Assembly (NCBI GenBank): GCA_003144015.1
Contig: QFWS01000005.1
Coordinates: 1-64,000 of the forward strand
Length of the DNA stretch: 64,000 nucleotides
Direction: 5' to 3'
From: Flavobacteriaceae bacterium LYZ1037
Lineage (GTDB): Bacteria > Bacteroidota > Bacteroidia > Flavobacteriales > Flavobacteriaceae
Position 1 is the first letter of the stretch; every line of letters begins with the position of its first letter. Below the pieces are notes generated by a model, which saw only the letters and a list, made by a program, of their open reading frames with translations, was not told the DNA's origin and searched no databases. Shown here one piece after another: positions 26,158 to 33,577 of the stretch. The translations under genes were made by a program, and so were the position numbers.

Positions 26158-27345
26158 TTATATTTTTTCTGATTCTTTTAATTTAGAAATTTGCTTACTA
26201 AGCGATGAAGCTGTCATACCAAACATTGGCGCCAAATCTTTTTGTTTGAATGAATAATTCTTATCATTCAGAAGTGTTGATATAAAATCTTCATCACTAT
26301 GCAACATTGTATTTCTTTTTATTGAATCCATTCTTCCAGAGTTTAAGAGGGCAAACCTTTTCATTATAGAAACTAAATTCGTGTCTTTATCCAACACTAG
26401 AGCTCGTTTAAGCCAATGAGAAAGCGTTTGCGCATCTGCTCCAGACATTCCTTCAATACACCAAACTAAAAACTTAAGCTCACTTTCTTTAAACTCCAGC
26501 GGTTTCAAGAAATTTTTTAAAAGGGCAAACATTACATCACTTGATGGTACTGGAATTTCCATCTGAATATCGAATCTTCTCCATATTGCAGGATCTAACA
26601 GACCTTGATGATTAGTAACTCCAATTGTAAAACCTTTTCCTCGTCTAGAATCCAAGCATTGAAGAAGAGTGTTTACTACTCTTTTTACTTCACCCACTTC
26701 ATTTGGATCATTCCGCAACTTCGCAATGGCATCAAACTCATCAAGTAAGAGAACACAATTATATCTGTTTGCAAAAGCGAAAAGATTACCAATATTACGG
26801 GATGTTGTACCCAAGAAAGATGACATTAAACCTTCTAATCGAGCAAGAACTACAGGTATGCCAATTTCTTTAGATATCCATTTTGCTAAATGAGTTTTAC
26901 CAGTTCCTGGAACTCCATAAATTAAACAAGAGCTTGCAGGAGTTGCATCTATCTCCAATAATTTATCAAATTGAATCCATTCATTAATAACTGACTTAAT
27001 TCCATATTGAATATTCTCATCAAATAATGGCATTCTTTCAGGTAATTCAGAATTAAAAAATATTTCCGCAAGTGGAGTGGATGTTTCTTTATCCACAGGT
27101 AAAACCGTCTTTGCTGTAATTTCTTCTGCTATTTTATTTACGAAAGATTTTTCTAATCTACTAGGAGACATTTCAGCATTTGCTTTTGATGTAGATAATA
27201 AATTAGTTAAAGATTTTGCTTCCTTAGAATACCCATCATTTTCAAAACTATCTCTTAATCTTGTTATTTGATGAATTATTGCATCACTAGGATTAGATAA
27301 TGCAGATCTGCACAGAGCCTTAATTATGTTGAAGTTTTTTACCAT
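26158..27345 (-). CDS. ietA: AAA+ ATPase, IetA-type, with C-terminal helix-turn-helix-like tail
   Basis: 395 residues. A helical N-terminal region (1-110) is followed by the AAA module: Walker A GVPGTGKT (144-151), Walker B VLLLDEFD (198-205), sensor Asn245 in GVTNHQG, and Arg256/257 in IWRRFD as finger candidates. A lid domain follows. The last 33 residues, QKDLAPMFGMTASSLSKQIS, read like a helix-turn-helix of the type used in DNA binding or in resolvase/sigma-like domains. This ATPase is expected to unfold or gate substrates for the protease encoded 3 bases downstream. The HTH-like tail may allow self-regulation through the 20-base repeats upstream, which is inference. Confidence 0.87.
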   Translation of the reverse strand: MVKNFNIIKALCRSALSNPSDAIIHQITRLRDSFENDGYSKEAKSLTNLLSTSKANAEMSPSRLEKSFVNKIAEEITAKTVLPVDKETSTPLAEIFFNSELPERMPLFDENIQYGIKSVINEWIQFDKLLEIDATPASSCLIYGVPGTGKTHLAKWISKEIGIPVVLARLEGLMSSFLGTTSRNIGNLFAFANRYNCVLLLDEFDAIAKLRNDPNEVGEVKRVVNTLLQCLDSRRGKGFTIGVTNHQGLLDPAIWRRFDIQMEIPVPSSDVMFALLKNFLKPLEFKESELKFLVWCIEGMSGADAQTLSHWLKRALVLDKDTNLVSIMKRFALLNSGRMDSIKRNTMLHSDEDFISTLLNDKNYSFKQKDLAPMFGMTASSLSKQISKLKESEKI

Positions 27346-27368
27346 TTAAGTGTTTAGTTTATATTTTT

Positions 27369-27376
27369 CAAAAATA
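27369..27376 (-). promoter_or_regulatory. Bacteroidota -7 box of the ietAS-like operon
   Basis: On the minus strand TATTTTTG matches TAnnTTTG exactly, 23 bases before the ATPase start codon. The 20-base repeats begin 4 bases upstream of it and cover the -33 region. Confidence 0.55.
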
Positions 27377-27380
27377 GAAA

Positions 27381-27430
27381 TAAATTTCCATATTTCATAA
27401 TAAATTTCCAAAATATATAATATATTTCCA
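27381..27430 (-). promoter_or_regulatory. Three operator-like repeats with exact 20-base spacing
   Basis: TAAATTTCCA at 27381-27390, TAAATTTCCA at 27401-27410 and TATATTTCCA at 27421-27430 start exactly 20 bases apart, close to two turns of DNA, so they lie on one face of the helix. They sit directly upstream of the -7 box of the ATPase gene. On the sense strand the unit reads TGGAAATTTA. The spacing between them is AT-rich but not conserved, so the decamers are the signal. Confidence 0.6.
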
Positions 27431-27493
27431 TTTTATGTGATTTTAATTCTTTTTTATTAAATAAATGGCTTTAAATGAAGCTTATAGCAAAGT

Positions 27494-27575
27494 GACCTCA
27501 TAAAATTTTGGCTAAAACAATAGGAGAGAGGAGCGTACATATTTTAGGCTATACAAATGCAATTATCCTGTGGAT
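27494..27575 (+). repeat. Diverged flanking repeat A, right copy
   Basis: Matches 21705-21838 in two blocks (18 identical bases, then a 45-base block with a few changes). The left copy has about 50 extra bases between the blocks. Confidence 0.65.
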
Positions 27576-27590
27576 GATTGGATTTGTATA
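27550..27590. repeat. 41-base hairpin within repeat A
   Basis: The arms TATACAAATGCAAT (27550-27563) and ATTGGATTTGTATA (27577-27590) pair at 13 of 14 positions. After one mismatch an inner stem ATCC/GGAT closes on TGT. In the left copy of the repeat only the inner stem is kept. It could be a recombination or replication site, a MITE end or an RNA hairpin. There is no T-run to make it a standard terminator. Confidence 0.55.
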
Positions 27591-28246
27591 TAACACTTTA
27601 CTAAATGTTTCTTTCGAATCGTATTTAGCTAAAAATGTCTACTAGACATTTTATTAACGCCAAATAGTCTAAAATATAGCGTAACGAGCCGTAATTGTTT
27701 CCAAAAGTTTATGCAGTCTTGATTTTTTTGTTTCTTTTTTTATCAAGAAAAAAAGATATAATCAAAACTTAAATAGTTCAAATGTTTAATTTCTATTTTA
27801 CATAATATTAGAAGTTACAATTAAAAAAAGTTGAAATAGTAACGAGAATAGAATAAGTGCTTAGAATTTTATCCTTCATAAAATTTAAGCTCTTATGGCA
27901 AGCTTACGATAATCGCGTAAAAAAATATTACCTACAAATACTCAATTACGAGAATTTTGATAACAATCTAAAAGCTAGCTTTTTTTGGCGTTGGCAAGCG
28001 ATGGATAATTGTGTGTAAAATAAATTGCCAGAGCAATTTGATTTTATAAAACAATCGAGCGTTTGGCAGCGGCAACTACAAATTTCTAATTTGTAATCAC
28101 GAACACAACATTATTAAATTTAAGCACTGTGAGTAATTTTACATAACGGCTAATTATAGATACAAATGTTTTAAAAAACTCTGCGAAGCAAACCGCTTAT
28201 TAGTTTAATGACCCAAGTTCCAATTATACTTATGAAAACAAATGCT

Positions 28247-28297
28247 TCTGGGATATTTTACATAATACTACATTATAGCTATCAAATGGATAAACCA
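28247..28297 (+). repeat. Diverged flanking repeat B, right copy
   Basis: Matches 23062-23107 (18 identical bases, then ATTATAGCTATCAAAT and TAAACC). Lies about 190 bases before the DUF1853 gene. Confidence 0.6.
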
Positions 28298-28483
28298 CTC
28301 TTATTAACTAAACAATACATTTGTACTATAATTTATATTATGTAAAATAGAAAATGTCAACATACTCCTATAACTTAATTAGAACCTGTTGCAGCCAAAC
28401 AATTTTTAACAGCATACATATCGTTCTACAACTTACCTTGGTTATATTTGAAACCTATTACTAAAAATATCTGTGTATTAATA

Positions 28484-29284
28484 ATGCAAGTAAATCTACA
28501 ATACCAAGGTTATGTAAACACACCCAATCTTTGGAACGGACAATTGGTGTATCATTTGCAGCAATTAGAATTATCTTCAAATCTAAAGACAGGTTTTAAC
28601 GGAAGTCTTCCAAAAAATATCCGTTTAGGAAAACGTGTCGAGCAATTTGTATTTCACCAATTAAAACAAGATCCACAGATTTCCTTAGTATTCGGAAACC
28701 TACAAATCCAACAGGAAAAACACACACTTGGCGAAATAGATGCCTTGCTCTTAATAACTAATAAACCAGTACATCTGGAAATTATCTATAAATTCTATGT
28801 GTATGATGCTGCTGTTGGCACCACCGAATTAGACCATTGGATTGGTCCTAACCGGAAAGACAGCCTGCTGCAAAAACTAGACAAGCTAAAAAACAAGCAG
28901 TTGCCACTGCTCTATCATCCTGAGACCTTGAAATACTTGGAGAAACATGAGGTTGCCCTTCGAGATATCAAGCAGCAAGTCTTATTTAAAGCCCAGTTAT
29001 TTGTGCCTTTTAACAAAGCCCTTCCAGAGTTTTCACTTATCAATTCAGAATGCGTGGTTGGATGCTATTTTAAAAAAGAAGACCTAAAAGAATTGAAGAC
29101 TTATAAGTTTTACATACCCAGCAAAGCCAATTGGTTACTGGAGCCACAGACCCAAGTAACATGGTTATTACATACAACATTTATGGAACTTATAACCCCA
29201 ATTTTAGAAGCACAATCCTCTCCTATGGTTTGGATAAAACAGCCTAATGGAGAGCTAAAAAAGGCTTTTATTGTTTGGTGGTAA
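28484..29284 (+). CDS. DUF1853 family protein
   Basis: 266 residues from ATG 28484; a TTG 36 bases upstream is less likely. The DUF1853 pattern is clear: RLGKRVEQFVFHQLKQ, then GNLQIQQEKHTLGEIDALLL with the E-x-D core of a nuclease-like fold, HLEIIYKFYVYD, and IGPNRKDSLLQKLDKLKNKQLPLL. The E/D/ExK-like arrangement suggests a PD-(D/E)XK nuclease relative, but activity is unproven. It is cytoplasmic. The trypsin-like gene starts about 50 bases on. Confidence 0.88.
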   Translation: MQVNLQYQGYVNTPNLWNGQLVYHLQQLELSSNLKTGFNGSLPKNIRLGKRVEQFVFHQLKQDPQISLVFGNLQIQQEKHTLGEIDALLLITNKPVHLEIIYKFYVYDAAVGTTELDHWIGPNRKDSLLQKLDKLKNKQLPLLYHPETLKYLEKHEVALRDIKQQVLFKAQLFVPFNKALPEFSLINSECVVGCYFKKEDLKELKTYKFYIPSKANWLLEPQTQVTWLLHTTFMELITPILEAQSSPMVWIKQPNGELKKAFIVWW

Positions 29285-29342
29285 ATAGGCAATGCCACTA
29301 AAAAAAGACTTAAATTTGCTAGATAAAAATCACTCAATGTAT

Positions 29343-30359
29343 ATGAAATATATTTACTTATTACTCTTTACATGCACAACCTTCTTTGTGAATGCGCAAG
29401 ATCTTTCTGAAATCTATAAAAAAGTAAGCCCAGCCGTAGTTATTATTTTTACTTCGGAAAAAGAAGTTGTTTCTTCCGAGATATCAAAAACCAATGTCGT
29501 TACAAAGGAAGGCTTAGGTTCTGGTTTCATGATTTCAGATCGATTGATAGTTACAGCAGCTCATGTAGTTACTGTTCCTGAGAAAATAAGTGTCCTTTTT
29601 CCTGATGGAGATGTCATTCCTGCAACCGTAGTGAGTTCTTATAAAAGTGCAGACATTGCCTTAATTAAATTGTTCAGACCTCGTATCAACCCGGTTACTG
29701 TTGCTTTTGGTGATTCTGATGCCTTAGAAGTTGGCGAACGTATTTTTGTTATTGGTGCTCCTTATGGCCAGGGAGCTTCTTTATCTTCTGGGTATGTTAG
29801 TGGAATTAGAAAAGACCAGTCAAGTAAAAACCCATTTATAAACAGAGAATTCATTCAAACAGATGCTGCTATAAATCATGGTAATTCTGGTGGTCCAATG
29901 TTTAATTTAAAGGGTGAAGTTGTTGGTATAGTGAGTAGTATTGCAACACAGTCTGGAGGATTTGATGGTATTGGTTATGCCAGTACTTCTAACCTAGCAG
30001 CTAAATTGCTAATGAATGATAAAATGCCATGGCTTGGTGCCGACATGCATACTCTTTCTACTAAAGAATGTAAACTCTTAAATGTCCCACAAGCCAATGC
30101 CCTATTGGTACAACGTGTGGTAGATAGTTCAATTTTTGGTGAGATGGGAATTAAAGGAGGTCATACCGAAGTTGTGATAGACAATCAGAAATTGATTTTA
30201 GGTGGCGATATTATATTAGGTTTTAACGACCTGATATTTGAATTAAATGAAGCCAGCTTAAACAAATTAGCTGCGTTTGCTAATAACATGGGAGACCATC
30301 CAAAATTTACGGTCACCATCTATAGAGATGGTAAAATTTTAACTTTAAAACATCAATAA
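29343..30359 (+). CDS. Secreted trypsin-like (S1, HtrA-type) serine protease with C-terminal domain
   Basis: 338 residues from ATG 29343, where a signal peptide (YLLLFTCTTFFVNAQ) begins; ATGs at 29337 and 29292 are in frame but add non-signal residues. The catalytic triad is His74 in VTAAHVV, Asp104 in SADIALIKL and Ser182 in HGNSGGPMF. After about residue 220 comes a PDZ-like region (LIFELNEASLNKLAAF). This is the S1C (DegP/HtrA) type, acting in the periplasm in quality control or signalling. The PDZ part is weak, so it may be a single-domain variant. Confidence 0.85.
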   Translation: MKYIYLLLFTCTTFFVNAQDLSEIYKKVSPAVVIIFTSEKEVVSSEISKTNVVTKEGLGSGFMISDRLIVTAAHVVTVPEKISVLFPDGDVIPATVVSSYKSADIALIKLFRPRINPVTVAFGDSDALEVGERIFVIGAPYGQGASLSSGYVSGIRKDQSSKNPFINREFIQTDAAINHGNSGGPMFNLKGEVVGIVSSIATQSGGFDGIGYASTSNLAAKLLMNDKMPWLGADMHTLSTKECKLLNVPQANALLVQRVVDSSIFGEMGIKGGHTEVVIDNQKLILGGDIILGFNDLIFELNEASLNKLAAFANNMGDHPKFTVTIYRDGKILTLKHQ

Positions 30360-30565
30360 GCTAGAAACTTTAATAGAGAATTAATACAAATAGCAGCTCT
30401 TTTTTGCAAGTCAATGCACTTTCTTTAAGTCTTTTATAATTAGAACACCTTGTTTTTACAGGCTTTGGGTTAATGTTAAATAAATATTAAAACCAAAGTT
30501 GAAACATCTATGCTCACTTCTCTTGCGTAGATATAACTATAAACCAAAAACAATAAACTTATATT

Positions 30566-31402
30566 ATGAAAAGACTATCAATTTTTATTCTAACTGGAAT
30601 TTTTATGACCGCCTGCGTCTCTAAGAAAAAATATGTTGCCTTAGAACAAGAGAATGGAGAAATAAGAAGCGAATTGCAAAAAACACAAGTCGCTAAAGAA
30701 GATTTAGAGGCTAAATTCGATGAGATTCAAGCAAGAATTGATACCTATAATACCAAGATAAATTCTTTAACTGAAGAAAGCGATGCTAAGTTAGTTACTG
30801 TTGGTGACGACATTGTTATTTCTAACGATGTGAGAAAGCAAATGGAAGCGACGCTTAAAAACGTAGATCAAAACGATTTGGCTCAAGCAAAAACACTTAA
30901 AGATTCTATGAATTTAGCTGTTGGTTATAACCTGCGTAAATCTATAGATACCTCTAGTATGAATGAAGACGAAGATCTTGTTATAGACATCAACGAAACA
31001 GTCGTTATGATTTCTATTTCAGATAAAATGCTATTCAATTCTGGAAGTTACCGTGTAAGTAATAAAGCCAATAACATTCTACAAAAAATTGCCGATGTAA
31101 TCAATTCTGAAGAAAGCTTAGACGTAATGGTTGAAGGTCATACAGACAATCAAACCATGTTAGCAAATGCGGCTGTAAAAGACAATTGGGATTTAAGTGT
31201 GTTACGTGCTACTTCAGTGGTAAAGAAATTACAAGAAGATTATAACGTGGCTCCTGAAAAGTTAATTGCAGCTGGTAGAAGTTTTTATCAGCCTTTGGTA
31301 GAAAATAATTCTAATGAAAACAGGTCTAAAAACAGACGTACACGTATCATTATCTTACCAAACATCAATAAGTTTTTTGCTTTAATGGAATCAAACCAAT
31401 AA
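30566..31402 (+). CDS. OmpA-family lipoprotein with coiled coil
   Basis: 278 residues. Signal peptide with lipobox MTAC (Cys17), then a coiled coil at about 22-75 (LEQENGEIRSELQKTQ). The OmpA C-terminal peptidoglycan-binding domain covers about 150-270, with VMVEGHTDNQ, DLSVLRATSVVKKL and RSKNRRTRI. It would anchor the outer membrane to the cell wall. It ends in a strong bidirectional terminator. The 205 bases before it show no clear -7 box. Confidence 0.9.
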   Translation: MKRLSIFILTGIFMTACVSKKKYVALEQENGEIRSELQKTQVAKEDLEAKFDEIQARIDTYNTKINSLTEESDAKLVTVGDDIVISNDVRKQMEATLKNVDQNDLAQAKTLKDSMNLAVGYNLRKSIDTSSMNEDEDLVIDINETVVMISISDKMLFNSGSYRVSNKANNILQKIADVINSEESLDVMVEGHTDNQTMLANAAVKDNWDLSVLRATSVVKKLQEDYNVAPEKLIAAGRSFYQPLVENNSNENRSKNRRTRIIILPNINKFFALMESNQ

Positions 31403-31431
31403 ACTTTTAATATTATATTAATTAGTCCAAA

Positions 31432-31458
31432 AAAAAAGACGTTATCATCTGATAACGT
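31432..31458. terminator. Bidirectional terminator between OmpA lipoprotein and MDR oxidoreductase
   Basis: GACGTTATCA (31438-31447 region) and TGATAACGTC pair perfectly around a two-base loop, with an A-run before and a T-run after, so it can stop transcripts from both convergent genes. Confidence 0.85.
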
Positions 31459-31485
31459 CTTTTTTATATTTTTTAATTAGATCTG

Positions 31486-32484
31486 TTACTCTATCACTTT
31501 CAATACAAGTTTTCCTTTTTTTTCACCAGAAAAGAGACGCATAAAGGTTTCATGAAAATTTTCAATGCCTTCGTAAATAGCTTCTTTACTTTTTAGCTTT
31601 CCTTCCATAAGCCATTGTCCCATCTCTTTAGCTGCTTTTCCATAATGTGGTGCATAATCCATAACAATCATGCCTTGCATGGTAGCTCTACTTACTAATA
31701 AAGACATATAATTTCGTGGGCCTTTAACTTCTTCTAAATTATTGTATTGCGATATCGCGCCACAAATAACCACTCTGGCATGCATACGCAGTCTAGATAA
31801 AGCAGCCTCTAAGATGTCACCCCCAACATTATCGAAATAAACGTCGATGCCTTTCGGACAGGTTTCTTTAACAGCGTCAAAGATGTTTTCAGATTTATAA
31901 TCGATGGTGGCATCAAAACCAAGTTCGTTTTTAAGGTAATCGCACTTTTCTTTTCCTCCGGCAATACCAACAACATAGCAGCCTTTTAGTTTGGCTATTT
32001 GTCCAACAATACTACCAACAGCTCCAGCTGCAGCTGAAACCAGTACCACATCTCCGGTTTTAATTTTACCGACTTCCAAAATCCCAAAATAAGCCGTCAT
32101 CCCTGGCATACCAAGGGTTCCTAAATAAATTGGCATTGGCGCTAAATTGGTATCTACTTTGTACCAAGTTTTATCTGTTGCTACTGCATACTGCTGCACA
32201 CCACCCCACCCGGTTACGGTGTCTCCAATGTGAAAGTCTGGATGATTGGATTTGATAATTTTCCCAATGGAACCAGCTCTCATAACATCTCCAATAGCTA
32301 TTGGTTCTATATAAGATTTAGAATCGTTCATCCAACCACGCATGGCAGGATCTAAAGACACATAGTGCTGTTGTACTAAAAACTCTCCATCTGAAATGGT
32401 TGGAATTGTATGAGACTCTAAAGTCCAAGTTGAAGCGTCTGGAATTCCTTCTGGACGCTTTGCTAAAATAAGTTGTTTGTTCAT
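31486..32484 (-). CDS. NADP-dependent oxidoreductase, MDR superfamily (CurA/LTB4DH type)
   Basis: 332 residues. The start VLAKRPEGIPDA-like segment, seen here as LILAKRPEGIPDASTW, and the core VSAAAGAVGSIVGQIAKLKG followed by GIAGG (NADP site) are typical of the zinc-free medium-chain reductases related to curcumin reductase (CurA) and leukotriene B4 dehydrogenase. There are no zinc ligands. It would reduce a carbon-carbon double bond next to a carbonyl using NADPH in the cytoplasm. The substrate is unknown. Confidence 0.9.
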   Translation of the reverse strand: MNKQLILAKRPEGIPDASTWTLESHTIPTISDGEFLVQQHYVSLDPAMRGWMNDSKSYIEPIAIGDVMRAGSIGKIIKSNHPDFHIGDTVTGWGGVQQYAVATDKTWYKVDTNLAPMPIYLGTLGMPGMTAYFGILEVGKIKTGDVVLVSAAAGAVGSIVGQIAKLKGCYVVGIAGGKEKCDYLKNELGFDATIDYKSENIFDAVKETCPKGIDVYFDNVGGDILEAALSRLRMHARVVICGAISQYNNLEEVKGPRNYMSLLVSRATMQGMIVMDYAPHYGKAAKEMGQWLMEGKLKSKEAIYEGIENFHETFMRLFSGEKKGKLVLKVIE

Positions 32485-32579
32485 AAAATGATATATCTTC
32501 TCTAAAAATACAACTTCTTAAGTCATTCTAAATAATTGAAAGCCCTTTAATATAAATTTAACCTAACACCTTTGCAGGG

Positions 32580-33437
32580 TTATATTGTTTCATGATTGAA
32601 AATAATTAATGGCACATTAAGATGACTACTAATAGACTTGCTATTACTTTTACTAAAAAGCTTTTCAAAGAAACTACGTTTTTTATTGATAATACAAAGC
32701 ATGCCTAATTTTCTGCTTTCACTAAAAACCCGTGTCCCTACCTCTACCGCTACATCTGTAATAAAATAAAAATCTATAGGCAACGGTTTTAGAGTCATTT
32801 CTAAAGCGAGTTTGTTAGCACGTAATTCTGGAGATAATTCGGCTTGTTTATTTAATACATGCACCACAGAAATCCTGGAAGTGTTTGCTGTTGCAATTGC
32901 TTTTAATAAATCGAGGTCATGATGATAATTGGCAATGCTGAAATCGGTTGCAAATCCTATTTCCAACATAGACTTATTATTTACAAGTGCACCTTGTGGT
33001 ACTGCAATGATTGGGCAAGTTTGCTTTTTAATTAAATTGGCTGTATTACTTCCAATAGTCATTTCCTTAATACCACTAGCACCTTTGGTTCCTAGCACCA
33101 CAATATCGATAGCTAGTTCTTTGGTGGTTCCATGTACAGCACTCAAAAAATAGTCATGAACAATTATGGTTTCAAATGAATGCTTGTTATTTTTAGGAAG
33201 TTCATGAATCTTGTTTAGTTCCTTTTCTAATTCAATTTTAGATTCATTCAATCTAGATTTACTTATGGCTTCATTTGCTCTTTTAGAAGAAACAGCTGTT
33301 GAAGGTGCAGACACTAATGGCTCCAGCGAATGCATGATGTAAAATGTGCAAGTCTCATCTTTAAACAGATTGAAAGCATATAAGGATGCTTCCCAGGAGT
33401 TTGCAGAAAAATCTGTTGGTAATAATATCTTTTTCAT
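32580..33437 (-). CDS. Universal stress protein, two Usp domains
   Basis: 285 residues. The first Usp domain (about 1-150) starts KKILLPTDFSANSW and ends with the nucleotide-binding motif GTKGASGIKEMTIGSNT (G-x2-G-x9-G(S/T) type), so ATP binding is likely. The second domain (about 155-285) begins LEIGFATDFSI but lacks the glycine motif, so it is probably structural. Flavobacteria often carry such paired Usp proteins. Cytoplasmic; the role in stress is inferred from the family. Confidence 0.88.
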   Translation of the reverse strand: MKKILLPTDFSANSWEASLYAFNLFKDETCTFYIMHSLEPLVSAPSTAVSSKRANEAISKSRLNESKIELEKELNKIHELPKNNKHSFETIIVHDYFLSAVHGTTKELAIDIVVLGTKGASGIKEMTIGSNTANLIKKQTCPIIAVPQGALVNNKSMLEIGFATDFSIANYHHDLDLLKAIATANTSRISVVHVLNKQAELSPELRANKLALEMTLKPLPIDFYFITDVAVEVGTRVFSESRKLGMLCIINKKRSFFEKLFSKSNSKSISSHLNVPLIIFNHETI

Positions 33438-33577
33438 AGGTTTTCTATTTAAAGTTAAAGATATTATTAATTTGTAAGATAAACATTGACATTTATCAGT
33501 TTTGGGACATTAAGTCCTTAATCACGACATGTTCATTGAAACATTAGAATAAAAATGGTGTTACAAGAGATTGTTAC

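Larger units (their letters stand above)
27346..28483. other. Intergenic, 1.1 kb, repeats and hairpins, no gene
   Basis: No coding frame is convincing. The stretch holds the ietA promoter and 20-base repeats (27369-27430), the right copies of repeats A and B, a 41-base hairpin (27550-27590), a 21-base near-perfect palindrome AAAATGTCTA-C-TAGACATTTT (27632-27652), AAATTGC-caga-GCAATTT (28022-28039), and ACAAATT-tct-AATTTGT (28078-28094). Such hairpin-dense DNA looks like decayed mobile or MITE-like sequence. TACATTTG at 28316-28323 fits a -7 box but lies 160 bases before the next start. Confidence 0.55.

Noticed and set aside
27346-28483. Integron attC-like array (several short hairpins and AAC/GTT motifs)
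   Set aside because: The hairpins share no common core or RYYYAAC/GTTRRRY ends, and no integrase gene is in the window; MITE-like decay is simpler.
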